64,000 bases of DNA from Paenarthrobacter ureafaciens (lineage in GTDB: Bacteria > Actinomycetota > Actinomycetes > Actinomycetales > Micrococcaceae). Both the position numbers and the translations under genes were made by a program. Numbering within the stretch: position 1 is the first letter of the stretch; the number at the start of each line of letters is the position of its first letter. Shown here piece by piece: positions 33,412-41,442 of this stretch. The notes below the pieces were generated by a model. It ran no database searches. It saw only the letters and a list, made by a program, of their open reading frames with translations, and was not told the origin of the DNA. The stretch spans positions 1,054,001 to 1,118,000 of the forward strand of contig NZ_SBHM01000007.1 in the NCBI RefSeq assembly GCF_004028095.1, written 5' to 3'.

Positions 33412-33543
33412 ATGAAAAGGCTAGGCAGCATCGCGTTGGCATCAACGCTCGCGGTTGGCAACACATTGATCGGCAGTCAAGCTGCCAAGGCAACTAGGTT
33501 GCTCCATGGGCAACTAGTTCGACTGTTCGGGGGGAATGGTTAA
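33412..33543 (+). CDS. Short exported peptide
   Basis: A 43-codon frame from ATG 33412, eight bases after GGGGA. It encodes a clear signal peptide (MKRLGSIALASTLAVGNTLI...AAKA) and then only ~18 residues ending LVRLFGGNG. It may be a short exported peptide or a larger exported protein cut by a frameshift: the +1 frame reads on as QLGCSMGN then a stop. It precedes two other exported proteins on the same strand. Confidence 0.4.
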   Translation: MKRLGSIALASTLAVGNTLIGSQAAKATRLLHGQLVRLFGGNG

Positions 33544-33638
33544 CACATGGCTATTGATTCAGGACAAAATTCTGAGAGTTTAGTCAGCGCCCAAAACGCG
33601 GGATAAAGGCTTTCACAAAAGCTACACTGATAGCTATC

Positions 33639-34046
33639 TTGCTTGGCGGCACGCTCGGATTCAGCGCAGGCGCCGCATACGCCACGAATACGCAAAGTCT
33701 TATAGGCCAGTTCTCGACTGGTGGGAGGACATACCAAACGTTGGCCGCGCTTGATACAACGTGGGACGGCGGTCGTGGGAGTGCAGCATCTTTTATTTAT
33801 GCCCAAGGAGGTGACGTCCCCGTCGGCTGGATGTACGCACGCGGCCGTGCCTTTATTGGCGGAAACTTCTGCGATGAGGGATGGGAGGCTTACAACGGCA
33901 TAGTCGCCCACCAACTTGATAACGGTGTATGGCTTTCATGCGGCTACGGGGCCTACCAGTCCTATGGAGTCGTCGGCGCTTGGAACGGCAACAGCTACAA
34001 CTACTACTACACTTACCGGACACCAGCCGCATACGGGGGGCTCTAG
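33639..34046 (+). CDS. Small secreted protein with uncertain start
   Basis: A secreted protein of 135 residues from TTG 33639. The mature part, after AAYA/TNTQ, is rich in Gly, Tyr, Ala and Asn, with two Cys (GGNFCDEGW and WLSCGYG) that could form a disulfide, and ends in a Tyr-rich stretch (GNSYNYYYTYRTP). From TTG 33639 the signal peptide would lack its basic N-region. Reading upstream in frame gives IKAFTKATLIAILLGG, a perfect signal peptide if the ATA at 33603 were a start; the next gene begins MKSFTK. I recall similar uncharacterised secreted proteins in actinobacteria. Confidence 0.6.
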   Translation: MLGGTLGFSAGAAYATNTQSLIGQFSTGGRTYQTLAALDTTWDGGRGSAASFIYAQGGDVPVGWMYARGRAFIGGNFCDEGWEAYNGIVAHQLDNGVWLSCGYGAYQSYGVVGAWNGNSYNYYYTYRTPAAYGGL

Positions 34047-34048
34047 GC

Positions 34049-34468
34049 ATGAAATCATTTACTAAGCACCGCAGGGCCTTCGGGGTCGCGGCCACTACCG
34101 TCGCTATTGCAATCGGCGGTGTAGTTGGGTTTGCCATCACCACGGCAAACGCCGGAGCACCTACCGTCCTAATCGAAAAAGGAGACAAGGTGGACTTCCC
34201 CAAGAACGCTCGAGGTGAAACCTTCGGGTCAGCAATGGATGCGCGAACACCGGCCGACGAACCAGATCTCATAAGTGCCATTGGGGACGACGGAAAGATC
34301 GGATATCTAAAGAAGGCTGACCTGGATCAGGGAACCCCTAACTCGCCGGAAGAAGCCATTCAGATGCAGAATGCTCGGAAGGACGGCTCTGGACGGGTTT
34401 TGAAACTCTACGCCGAAGATGGTACGACCGTCATCGGTCAACGCACAGTAGGCAAGGCCGCACCCTAG
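34049..34468 (+). CDS. Exported hypothetical protein
   Basis: A 139-residue protein with a signal peptide (FGVAATTVAIAIGGVVGFAITTANA/GAP). The mature part contains DFPKNARGETFGSAMD, ADEPDLISAIGDDGKIGYLKKADLD and NSPEEAIQMQNARKDG, a pattern I know only from uncharacterised exported proteins of Gram-positive bacteria. ATG 34049 lies two bases after the previous stop, so the two are probably co-translated. A terminator follows at 34503. Confidence 0.7.
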   Translation: MKSFTKHRRAFGVAATTVAIAIGGVVGFAITTANAGAPTVLIEKGDKVDFPKNARGETFGSAMDARTPADEPDLISAIGDDGKIGYLKKADLDQGTPNSPEEAIQMQNARKDGSGRVLKLYAEDGTTVIGQRTVGKAAP

Positions 34469-34502
34469 GTCAGGTCCAAACAGACGAATCCGTTTGACGT
34501 AG

Positions 34503-34532
34503 GCAGCCGCCCTTCTGCAGCAGGGTGGCTGC
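34503..34532 (+). terminator. Intrinsic terminator after the exported-protein genes
   Basis: An 11-bp stem, GCAGCCGCCCT at 34503-34513 paired with AGGGTGGCTGC at 34522-34532 (one mismatch or wobble), has an 8-base loop and is followed by TTCGTTTT. Confidence 0.75.
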
Positions 34533-34718
34533 TTCGTTTTGCCTGCATTAGGCGTGGGTCGCATCGCGTTCAGTGGTGGCTGCAGTGGAAGCCAGGCCCC
34601 GATGCGGACCCGGTTCTGTTCGCACGTCATTCTTGAGATGCGGAGCCGCGCACCTCTTCCACCGGAAGATCGAAACGGAGGGCGCGGACGCGACTGGAGG
34701 GTTTACAAAGAAGTCTTT

Positions 34719-34734
34719 GCAAAGGTATCTTTGC
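34719..34734. promoter_or_regulatory. Perfect inverted repeat, candidate operator
   Basis: GCAAAG-GTAT-CTTTGC is a perfect 6-4-6 inverted repeat in an AT-rich pocket about 40 bases before the small frame at 34773 and 250 bases before the ArsR-like regulator. Such half-sites suit a dimeric winged-helix repressor. Which protein binds it is not shown by the sequence. Confidence 0.45.
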
Positions 34735-34772
34735 ATTACCGCAAAACCCTTATCCGAAAGAAGGTGGGTCCC

Positions 34773-34913
34773 TTGTTTGAGCGAGTCCGACTCCTGTTCA
34801 CCCACACCAGCGCTCCGCTTGAAGAGCCCGCCACCCGGTTCAATGGAGCCCGCCTCGAGCAGATGCGTGACGATGTGTACGTCTTCATGCACCAGATCGG
34901 CCCACGGCAATAA
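34773..34913 (+). CDS. Possible small protein upstream of the ArsR-like gene
   Basis: A 46-residue frame from TTG 34773, with AAAGAAGG about eight bases upstream. It reads FERVRLLFTHTSAPLEEP and ends DDVYVFMHQIGPRQ. The candidate operator at 34719 lies just upstream. The frame continues further back to 34539, but that part looks non-coding. It could be a real small gene or chance; I recognise no family. Confidence 0.35.
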   Translation: MFERVRLLFTHTSAPLEEPATRFNGARLEQMRDDVYVFMHQIGPRQ

Positions 34914-34986
34914 ACCTCCGCAGCAGCAACCGCGCGCACAGGCCGGGCGCGGCTGCGGTCCACGGTTCTCTCGTAGGCTGTAGTCC

Positions 34987-35652
34987 ATGAGCGAAGACCA
35001 CCAGACGCCGTCGCCGGAGGAACCCGCAACTGCTGAGGCCACCGCCGACAGGACAGTTGACTTCGTCTCCCTGAAGGCCTTGGCACACCCATTGCGGATT
35101 CAGTTGCTCGAAGTGCTTTCCAGCTACGGCGCCCAGACAGCCAGCAGCATCGCCCAGCGACTGGGCGAGTCAAGCGGTGCCACGAGCTACCACCTGCGCC
35201 AGCTCGCCAAGCACGGGTTCGTGCGGGAAGTGGCCGGCAAAGGCACTGCCCGGGAACGCTGGTGGGAAAGGCCGCCCGGATCGCTCACCATTTCGACGCC
35301 GGATCTCGCCTCGAACCCGGCCAGCCGGGAAGTAGCGCGGCTGGTCAACCACGAGATGGGAGTTCAACGGGCCAAGGTGCTGGAAGACTTCCTGGACCAG
35401 TCCCTGGACGTACTCCCCACGGAATGGACCGAGGCCAGCATGATTGCCACGCTCCACACCCACCTGACGTGCGGGCAGTTGGCAGAGCTCACCAAGGAAA
35501 CGGAGATGTTCCTGCGTTCGCGGTTGGACAAGTACCGAGGGCAGCAGGGAGAACCGGGCACACGACCGGTGCAGATCCAGTTCAACGCGTTCCCCATCGT
35601 GGACCCGCGCCGACCCACCGACGGCAACCAATCGCCGTCGTTATCCACATAA
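34987..35652 (+). CDS. ArsR-like winged-helix transcriptional regulator
   Basis: A 221-residue regulator with an ArsR-type HTH at residues ~30-100 (LKALAHPLRIQLLEVLSSYG, then ASSIAQRLGESSGATSYHLRQLAKHGFVRE split by family motifs). The ~120-residue C-terminal part (SREVARLVNHEMG, TEASMIATLHTHLTCGQLAEL) is typical of actinobacterial helix-turn-helix proteins that often neighbour MFS exporters; here no exporter follows and metH is next. It has no metal-binding Cys pair, so the effector is probably not a metal. Confidence 0.85.
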   Translation: MSEDHQTPSPEEPATAEATADRTVDFVSLKALAHPLRIQLLEVLSSYGAQTASSIAQRLGESSGATSYHLRQLAKHGFVREVAGKGTARERWWERPPGSLTISTPDLASNPASREVARLVNHEMGVQRAKVLEDFLDQSLDVLPTEWTEASMIATLHTHLTCGQLAELTKETEMFLRSRLDKYRGQQGEPGTRPVQIQFNAFPIVDPRRPTDGNQSPSLST

Positions 35653-35710
35653 GGCGTAGTACACCGAAATACGACGCAGTGTGTCAGACCCCCGCCCGTA
35701 GTCTGTTCAT

Positions 35711-38700
35711 ATGGCCCGTTTTGCGCTCGATATTGATGCTGTCCCCCGCCCTGCCCGTTCCCAGTCGCTGCTGGATGCTGTGAACCACCGCGTGGTGATC
35801 GCCGACGGCGCCATGGGCACCATGCTGCAGGGCCGGGACCTTTCACTGGAGACCGACTTCCAAAACCTGGAAGGCTGCAACGAAATCCTCAACGACACGC
35901 GTCCGGATGTCATCGGAGACATCCACGACGCCTACTTCGCAGTGGGCATCGATGCAGTGGAAACCAACACCTTTGGCGCAAACTGGTCCAACCTGTCGGA
36001 CTACGGCATTGATGACCGCATCGAGGAACTGGCCAGGAAAGGCGCCCTGATCGCCCGCGAGCGCGCCGAGGCAGCAGAGGCCAAGGACGGCCGCGAGCGC
36101 TGGGTCCTTGGTTCCATGGGGCCGGGCACCAAGCTCCCCAGCCTTGGCCACACCACTTACGACTACCTGAAGCAGACCTTCGCGTTGCAGGCGGAAGGCC
36201 TGATCGACGGCGGCGCGGATGCATTCCTGATCGAAACCAGCCAGGACCTCCTGCAGACCAAAGCTGCCGTGAATGGTTGCAAGCAGGCGATTGTTTCCCG
36301 TGGTGTCCGGCTCCCGATTTTCGTCGAAGTAACGGTCGAGACCACGGGCACCATGCTGATGGGTTCGGAAATCGGCGCTGCCCTGACCGCGCTGGAGCCG
36401 CTGGGCGTGGACGCCATCGGCCTCAACTGCGCCACCGGCCCGGACGAGATGAGCGAGCACCTCCGGCACCTGTCCAAGCAGTCCTCGGTGGCTATCGCCT
36501 GCATGCCCAACGCCGGCCTGCCGATCCTGGGGGCGAACGGCGCGCATTACCCGCTCTCCCCGGCGGAACTCGCCACAGCGCACGAGCAGTTCGTGCGTGA
36601 ATTTGGCCTTGGCCTGGTGGGCGGCTGTTGCGGTACGACGCCGGAGCACCTGGCCGCCGTCGTCGAACGTCTTGAACCCTTCCGCACTATCAGCAACGCC
36701 CCCGACGCCGGCGCGGCGGCCGGGAACGGCGACGGCCCCGCGCGGGTGCCCAGCGAACGCGAACCGGGCGTCGCATCCCTGTACCACCACGTGCCCTTTG
36801 ACCAGGAGTCGGCGTACCTGGCCATCGGCGAGCGCACCAACGCCAACGGCTCCAAGGCGTTCCGCCAAGCCATGCTGGAAGAGCGCTGGGATGACTGCGT
36901 GGATATCGCCCGCGAGCAAGTACGCGTCGGTGCGCATTTGCTGGACGTATGCGTCGACTACGTTGGCCGGGATGGCGTTTCGGATATCCAGGAAGTGGTG
37001 TCCCGCTTCGCTTCGGCGTCCACGCTCCCCTTGGTCATTGACTCCACCGAACCGCCGGTCCTGAAGGCAGGGCTGGAGCTCATCGGCGGACGCCCGGTGG
37101 TCAACTCCGTCAACTACGAGGACGGCGACGGTCCCGAAAGCCGCTTTGCCCGCATCATGCCCCTCGTGAAGGAACACGGTACGGCCGTGATCGCGTTGAC
37201 CATTGACGAGCAGGGCCAGGCACGGACCACCGAGGGCAAGGTGTCCATCGCTTCCCGCCTGGTTGATTCCTTGGTGGCTGAGTGGGGCATGCGGGTTGAA
37301 GACATCATTGTGGACGCCCTGACCTTCCCCATCGCCACGGGCCAGGAGGAAACCTGCCGCGACGGCATCGAAACCATCGAGGCCATTCGACAAATCACCA
37401 CCAAGTACCCGGGCATCCAGACCACGCTCGGCGTCTCCAACGTCTCCTTTGGCCTGAACCCGGCGGCGCGAATGGTGCTCAACTCGGTGTTCCTGCACGA
37501 GGCCGTACAGGCCGGCCTCACCAGCGGCATCATTGACGCCGCGAAGATCGTGCCTCTCGCCTCGCTGCCTGAAGAGCAGCGCAAGGTTGCGCTTGATCTC
37601 GTGTGGGACCGCCGCGAGTACGACGCCGATGGAAACGTCACGTACGATCCCCTGGCCACCATGCTGGACCTGTTCGCGGGCGTCGACAGCGCAGCACTTA
37701 AGGACCAGCGCGCGGCGGAGCTTGCCGCCCTGCCCACCGGCGAACGCCTGCAGCGGCGCATTATCGACGGTGAGGGCAAGGGACTCGAGGAGGACCTGGA
37801 CCTGGCACGCAGCGAAGGCATGACGGCCCTGGGCATCATCAACGACCAACTGCTTGAGGGCATGAAGGTGGTTGGCGAACGCTTCGGTGCCGGTGAGATG
37901 CAGTTGCCGTTCGTGCTTCAGTCCGCCGAGGTCATGAAGAACGCGGTTGCCCTGTTGGAGCCGCACATGGAGAAGTCGGATTCCTCGGGTAAGGGCACCA
38001 TGGTGATCGCCACGGTCCGCGGCGATGTGCACGATATCGGCAAGAACCTGGTGGACATCATCCTCACCAACAACGGCTACAAAGTGGTGAACATCGGTAT
38101 CAAGCAAGGCATTGCCGAGATCATTGCCGCCGCTGAGGAGCACGACGCCGACGTGATCGGCATGTCCGGGCTGCTGGTGAAGTCCACCGTGGTGATGAAG
38201 GAGAACCTCGCCGAGCTCCAGTCGCGTGGCCTTGCGAAGAAGTGGCCCATCATCCTTGGTGGCGCAGCGTTGACCCGTGCTTATGTTGAGCAGGACCTGG
38301 CGGAGCAGTTCGAAGGGACTGTCCGGTACGCCAAGGATGCGTTTGAGGGACTCTCGCTCATGGAGCCGCTGGTGCAGGTGGCCCGCGGCGCCGACCCGGA
38401 TTCGGTGGGCCTTCCTCCGTTGAAGAAGCGCATCCACAAGGGCGGGGCGAAGTTTACGGTGACTGAACCGGAGGCAATGCCCGGCCGGTCCGACGTCGTC
38501 GCGGACAACCCCGTTCCGACGCCGCCGTTCTGGGGCACCCGCATTGTTCGCGGCGTAGCCCTGCACGACTACGCCGCGTTGCTCGATGAGCGCGCCACGT
38601 TCATGGGCCAGTGGGGCCTGAAGCCGGGCCGGGGCGAGGACGGCGCCTCCTACGACGAGCTGGTGGAACTTGAGGGGCGTCCCCGCCTCCGGTATTGGCT

Positions 38701-39373
38701 GGACCGGATCCTCGGCGAAGGAATGCTGGATGCTTCGGTGGCCTATGGCTACTTCCCGGTGGTGGCCGAAGGCGAGCAGGTAGTGGTGCTGCACCACGGA
38801 GAGGACTCCGACGGCGTCCTCGGGACCCCGGGCCTCCTTGCCCCCGACGGAGGCTCAGGCGGTGCAGTGGGCTCCGAGCGGTTGCGTTTCGACTTCCCGC
38901 GCCAGCGCCGCGACCGGCACCTGTGCCTGGCCGACTTTGTGCGTTCCCGGGAGTCCGGCCAGATCGACGTCCTGCCCGTGCAGTTGGTGACCGCGGGCGC
39001 GAAGATCGAGGAGTTCACCTCCAAGATGTTCGCGGCCAACCAATACCGCGACTACTACGAACTCAACGGGCTGGTCATGCAGCTTACCGAGGCGCTGGCT
39101 GAGTTCTGGCATGCGCGGATCCGGTCCGAACTGGGCTTTGCCTCCGAGGAGCCCAAGGACAAGGCCGGGTACTTCAAGCTGGATTACCGCGGCGCACGGT
39201 TCTCGCTGGGCTACCCCGCCTGCCCGGATATGGAAGACCGCCGGAAGGTGACGGAACTGCTGAAGCCGGAGCGGATGGGTGTGGTCCTTAGCGATGAGCT
39301 GATGCTGCACCCCGAGCAATCCACGGACGCGTTCGTGTTCCACCACCCGGAGGCGAAGTACTTCAAGGTGTGA
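35711..39373 (+). CDS. metH: B12-dependent methionine synthase
   Basis: A full-length 1220-residue MetH, which methylates homocysteine using methyl-cobalamin. Domains in order: homocysteine binding (1-~325; zinc cysteines in LNCATG near 238 and GGCCGTT near 303), pterin/methyltetrahydrofolate binding (~345-620, AIGERTNANGSKAFRQ), cobalamin cap (~640-740), B12 domain with DVHDIGKN (His ligand near 773), and the activation domain (~900-1220, YFKLDYRGARFSLGYPACPD). An extra loop (HHGEDSDGVLGTPGLL) lies in the activation domain. No cobalamin riboswitch is visible in the 58-base leader. Confidence 0.97.
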   Translation: MARFALDIDAVPRPARSQSLLDAVNHRVVIADGAMGTMLQGRDLSLETDFQNLEGCNEILNDTRPDVIGDIHDAYFAVGIDAVETNTFGANWSNLSDYGIDDRIEELARKGALIARERAEAAEAKDGRERWVLGSMGPGTKLPSLGHTTYDYLKQTFALQAEGLIDGGADAFLIETSQDLLQTKAAVNGCKQAIVSRGVRLPIFVEVTVETTGTMLMGSEIGAALTALEPLGVDAIGLNCATGPDEMSEHLRHLSKQSSVAIACMPNAGLPILGANGAHYPLSPAELATAHEQFVREFGLGLVGGCCGTTPEHLAAVVERLEPFRTISNAPDAGAAAGNGDGPARVPSEREPGVASLYHHVPFDQESAYLAIGERTNANGSKAFRQAMLEERWDDCVDIAREQVRVGAHLLDVCVDYVGRDGVSDIQEVVSRFASASTLPLVIDSTEPPVLKAGLELIGGRPVVNSVNYEDGDGPESRFARIMPLVKEHGTAVIALTIDEQGQARTTEGKVSIASRLVDSLVAEWGMRVEDIIVDALTFPIATGQEETCRDGIETIEAIRQITTKYPGIQTTLGVSNVSFGLNPAARMVLNSVFLHEAVQAGLTSGIIDAAKIVPLASLPEEQRKVALDLVWDRREYDADGNVTYDPLATMLDLFAGVDSAALKDQRAAELAALPTGERLQRRIIDGEGKGLEEDLDLARSEGMTALGIINDQLLEGMKVVGERFGAGEMQLPFVLQSAEVMKNAVALLEPHMEKSDSSGKGTMVIATVRGDVHDIGKNLVDIILTNNGYKVVNIGIKQGIAEIIAAAEEHDADVIGMSGLLVKSTVVMKENLAELQSRGLAKKWPIILGGAALTRAYVEQDLAEQFEGTVRYAKDAFEGLSLMEPLVQVARGADPDSVGLPPLKKRIHKGGAKFTVTEPEAMPGRSDVVADNPVPTPPFWGTRIVRGVALHDYAALLDERATFMGQWGLKPGRGEDGASYDELVELEGRPRLRYWLDRILGEGMLDASVAYGYFPVVAEGEQVVVLHHGEDSDGVLGTPGLLAPDGGSGGAVGSERLRFDFPRQRRDRHLCLADFVRSRESGQIDVLPVQLVTAGAKIEEFTSKMFAANQYRDYYELNGLVMQLTEALAEFWHARIRSELGFASEEPKDKAGYFKLDYRGARFSLGYPACPDMEDRRKVTELLKPERMGVVLSDELMLHPEQSTDAFVFHHPEAKYFKV

Positions 39374-39388
39374 GTTAAACACCGTTGA

Positions 39389-39415
39389 AGGCCCGGGCTT
39401 GCATGGCCCGGGCCT
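39389..39415. terminator. Hairpin after metH
   Basis: A perfect 10-bp GC stem, AGGCCCGGGC paired with GCCCGGGCCT, has a 7-base loop. No T run follows, so it may be a weak or factor-dependent terminator or a stabilising 3' hairpin. Confidence 0.55.
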
Positions 39416-39446
39416 CCGAAGGTTGCGGCGTGGTGTCTGGAAGTGT

Positions 39447-39715
39447 CTAGCGGACCAGCTGGCGGTCTCCCGGCTGCCCGCGCCCCAGCTGGGCGAGGAC
39501 CTGACCCACGATCAGCTCCGGGCTGTTGTTGATCCCGGCCGAAATGTGGCGCTCATCCGCGTCCGGGGCTTCGAGGGTTTCCAGCTGGGAAGCCAGCAAC
39601 GTGGCAGGCATGTACTCGTGAACCCGGGCGTTGATCCGCTCGCTGATGGTTCCGGCACTGCCGGTGAGATGGACAAACGCGGCATCCCGCGCATAGGAGC
39701 GAAGAATCAGCGCAA
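39447..39715 (-). pseudogene. Gluconokinase remnant (C-terminal part only)
   Basis: The minus strand reads through ~85 codons as RSYARDAAFVHLTG, SERINARVHEYMP, LLASQLETLEAPDADERH and GQVLAQLG, ending at a stop at 39447. This is the C-terminal third of a GntK-type gluconokinase; the P-loop and start are gone. The upstream break coincides with the 3' end of the ABC permease gene at 39707. The gene was probably truncated when the transporter cluster arrived or by a deletion. Confidence 0.75.
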
Positions 39716-40522
39716 CGCCTTGCGCAGTCCCATGACCCGTTCAACAATGACCACCACGGCCAGGGAGATCAGGATGAGGATGACGGACAGGGCGGCGACG
39801 GCGGCGTCCGCTGAGTTTTCCACGTATCGCAGGACCTGAACCGGCAGTGTGGGGAGGCCCGATTCCGCAACGAACAGGGAAATCACGGCCTCGTCGAAGG
39901 AGACGATGAAAGCAATGACGCCTCCCGCGATCACGCCCGGCTGGATGATGGGCAACGTGACCCTGCGGAACACGGTCCAGGAGTTGGCTCCCAGGATCCG
40001 GGCTGCGGCTTCGCAGGACGTGTCCGTGGTGGCGAGGCTCATCAGCGTGGTCCTGATGACGAACGGAATAGTGATCGCAATGTGGCCGATGATGATGCCC
40101 GCGTAGGTGTTGGTGAGCTTGAGCGGCCCGAAAAGGAGGACCATTCCGAGGGCGAGCACAATGCTCGGGATGAGCAGGGGTGACAAGAAGAACGATTGAA
40201 CCGCGGCCTTCGCTTTGAACTCGAACCTGTCCAACGCCAGGGCTGCCGGAACGCCAAGCGCCAGAACAATGACAGTGACGATGACTGCGACGATGAGGCT
40301 GATCCTCATGCCGTTCATGAACGTGCTCTCCTCGGGGAGCATCTCATACCACTTGAAAGTGAAACCCTCCGGTGGGAAGGAAAGGTACTGGTTCGAGGCG
40401 AACGAAACAACGAAGACGATCAGCAAAGGTGCCAACAGGAACAAGTACAGCAGGAACACAAGGATGCCGAAGGCAGGCTTGGCCGGGTTGAAGCGTGGCT
40501 TGAAAAGGCGGGCCTCGGACAT
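39707..40522 (-). CDS. ABC transporter permease, PotC-like
   Basis: A 271-residue inner-membrane permease with six helices. The ATPase-coupling EAA loop is visible as CEAAARILGANSWTVFRRVTLPIIQPG around residue 165-190. It belongs to the spermidine/putrescine and Fe(III)-type (PotC/AfuB) group. It is last in a four-gene operon with PotD-, PotA- and PotB-like genes. Its end runs over the gluconokinase relic. The substrate (polyamine, iron or a small organic ion) is not decided by the sequence. Confidence 0.88.
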   Translation of the reverse strand: MSEARLFKPRFNPAKPAFGILVFLLYLFLLAPLLIVFVVSFASNQYLSFPPEGFTFKWYEMLPEESTFMNGMRISLIVAVIVTVIVLALGVPAALALDRFEFKAKAAVQSFFLSPLLIPSIVLALGMVLLFGPLKLTNTYAGIIIGHIAITIPFVIRTTLMSLATTDTSCEAAARILGANSWTVFRRVTLPIIQPGVIAGGVIAFIVSFDEAVISLFVAESGLPTLPVQVLRYVENSADAAVAALSVILILISLAVVVIVERVMGLRKALR

Positions 40523-40524
40523 GG

Positions 40525-41442
40525 CTAACCTCCGATTTTCTTGGTGAGGCGCTGATATACGGCGATGATGAGGCCGAACAAAACCAACAGGATCACAGAG
40601 AGCGCTGCAGCGAAGGGCCAGTTCAGCAACCCTGTGGTCTGGTCGTAGATTTCGGTAGCGAGGACCTGGACACTTCCGCCACCCAGCAGCCGCGGCGTAA
40701 TGAAGGTGCTGATGGAGAGCACGAAGACCAGCAGGAATGCGGTGAGGATCCCGGGCAGGCTCAACGGCAAGGTCACTCTGGTGAAGACCTTGAACTTGCT
40801 GGCCCCCAACGAGCCGGCCGCTTCCTCAAGCTGCGGGCTGAGGCGCCCGAAGCCGGAGATCATGGCCAGGATGGCGTAGGGCATGAAGATCTCAACCAAG
40901 CCGATGGTTACGCCGGTCATGTTGTTGGTCAGTTTCAAGGGGGTGTCGATGAGGCCCCAGTCGGCAAGGGTGGAGTTCACCAGGCCGTTGGTCCCAAGAA
41001 TGACCATCCACCCGTACGTCCGGACGACGGCAGACGTCAGCAGCGGAGCGATGGCTATGGCAATGAGCAAGCCGCGCCATTTGCTGGTACTGCGCGCGAG
41101 GAACAGCGCCACCGGGTAGGAGACGATGACGCACAGCACGCCCACCGTGACACCCATCTGGAACGTGTCCAGGGTGACGCGCCAGTAGTAAGGGTCCGTG
41201 AGGGGCTGGATGTACGTGTCGAGGGTGAAGGTCTCCTCGATGACGCCGTCAGGTGCTCCCTTGTTGAAGGACATCCGGACCATGTAGGCGAGCGGGAAAA
41301 CGAAGCTCACCACGAGGCCGAGGAGTCCGGGCAGCAGCAGTGCGAGGTAGGTCCGCCTGTTCCGCTTGGTGGTTGCCTGCTCCAGCTCCCCTTCTGCCGC
41401 GCCTAGCCTTGGCCGCTGCAATGGTTCTTTGAGCGTGGTCAT
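40525..41442 (-). CDS. ABC transporter permease, PotB-like
   Basis: A 305-residue permease with a ~30-residue charged N-terminal cytoplasmic extension, then six helices. The EAA loop is EEAAGSLGASKFKVFTRVTLPLSLPGI near residue 205. It pairs with the PotC-like permease two bases downstream and overlaps the ATPase gene stop by 4 nt, so the components are co-translated. Confidence 0.88.
   Translation of the reverse strand: MTTLKEPLQRPRLGAAEGELEQATTKRNRRTYLALLLPGLLGLVVSFVFPLAYMVRMSFNKGAPDGVIEETFTLDTYIQPLTDPYYWRVTLDTFQMGVTVGVLCVIVSYPVALFLARSTSKWRGLLIAIAIAPLLTSAVVRTYGWMVILGTNGLVNSTLADWGLIDTPLKLTNNMTGVTIGLVEIFMPYAILAMISGFGRLSPQLEEAAGSLGASKFKVFTRVTLPLSLPGILTAFLLVFVLSISTFITPRLLGGGSVQVLATEIYDQTTGLLNWPFAAALSVILLVLFGLIIAVYQRLTKKIGG

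Noticed and set aside
33639..34046. Lactococcin 972-like bacteriocin
   Set aside because: The protein is small, secreted and Gly/Tyr/Trp-rich, but it lacks the family's conserved pattern and no immunity or ABC transporter genes are adjacent.
35653..35710. SAM, SAH or cobalamin riboswitch before metH
   Set aside because: The leader is only 58 bases and shows no matching conserved elements.
35843..38797. A 984-codon open frame antisense to metH
   Set aside because: It is the mirror of a GC-rich coding gene, with His/Gly/Val/Leu-rich composition and no domain or ribosome site. MetH on the plus strand is complete.
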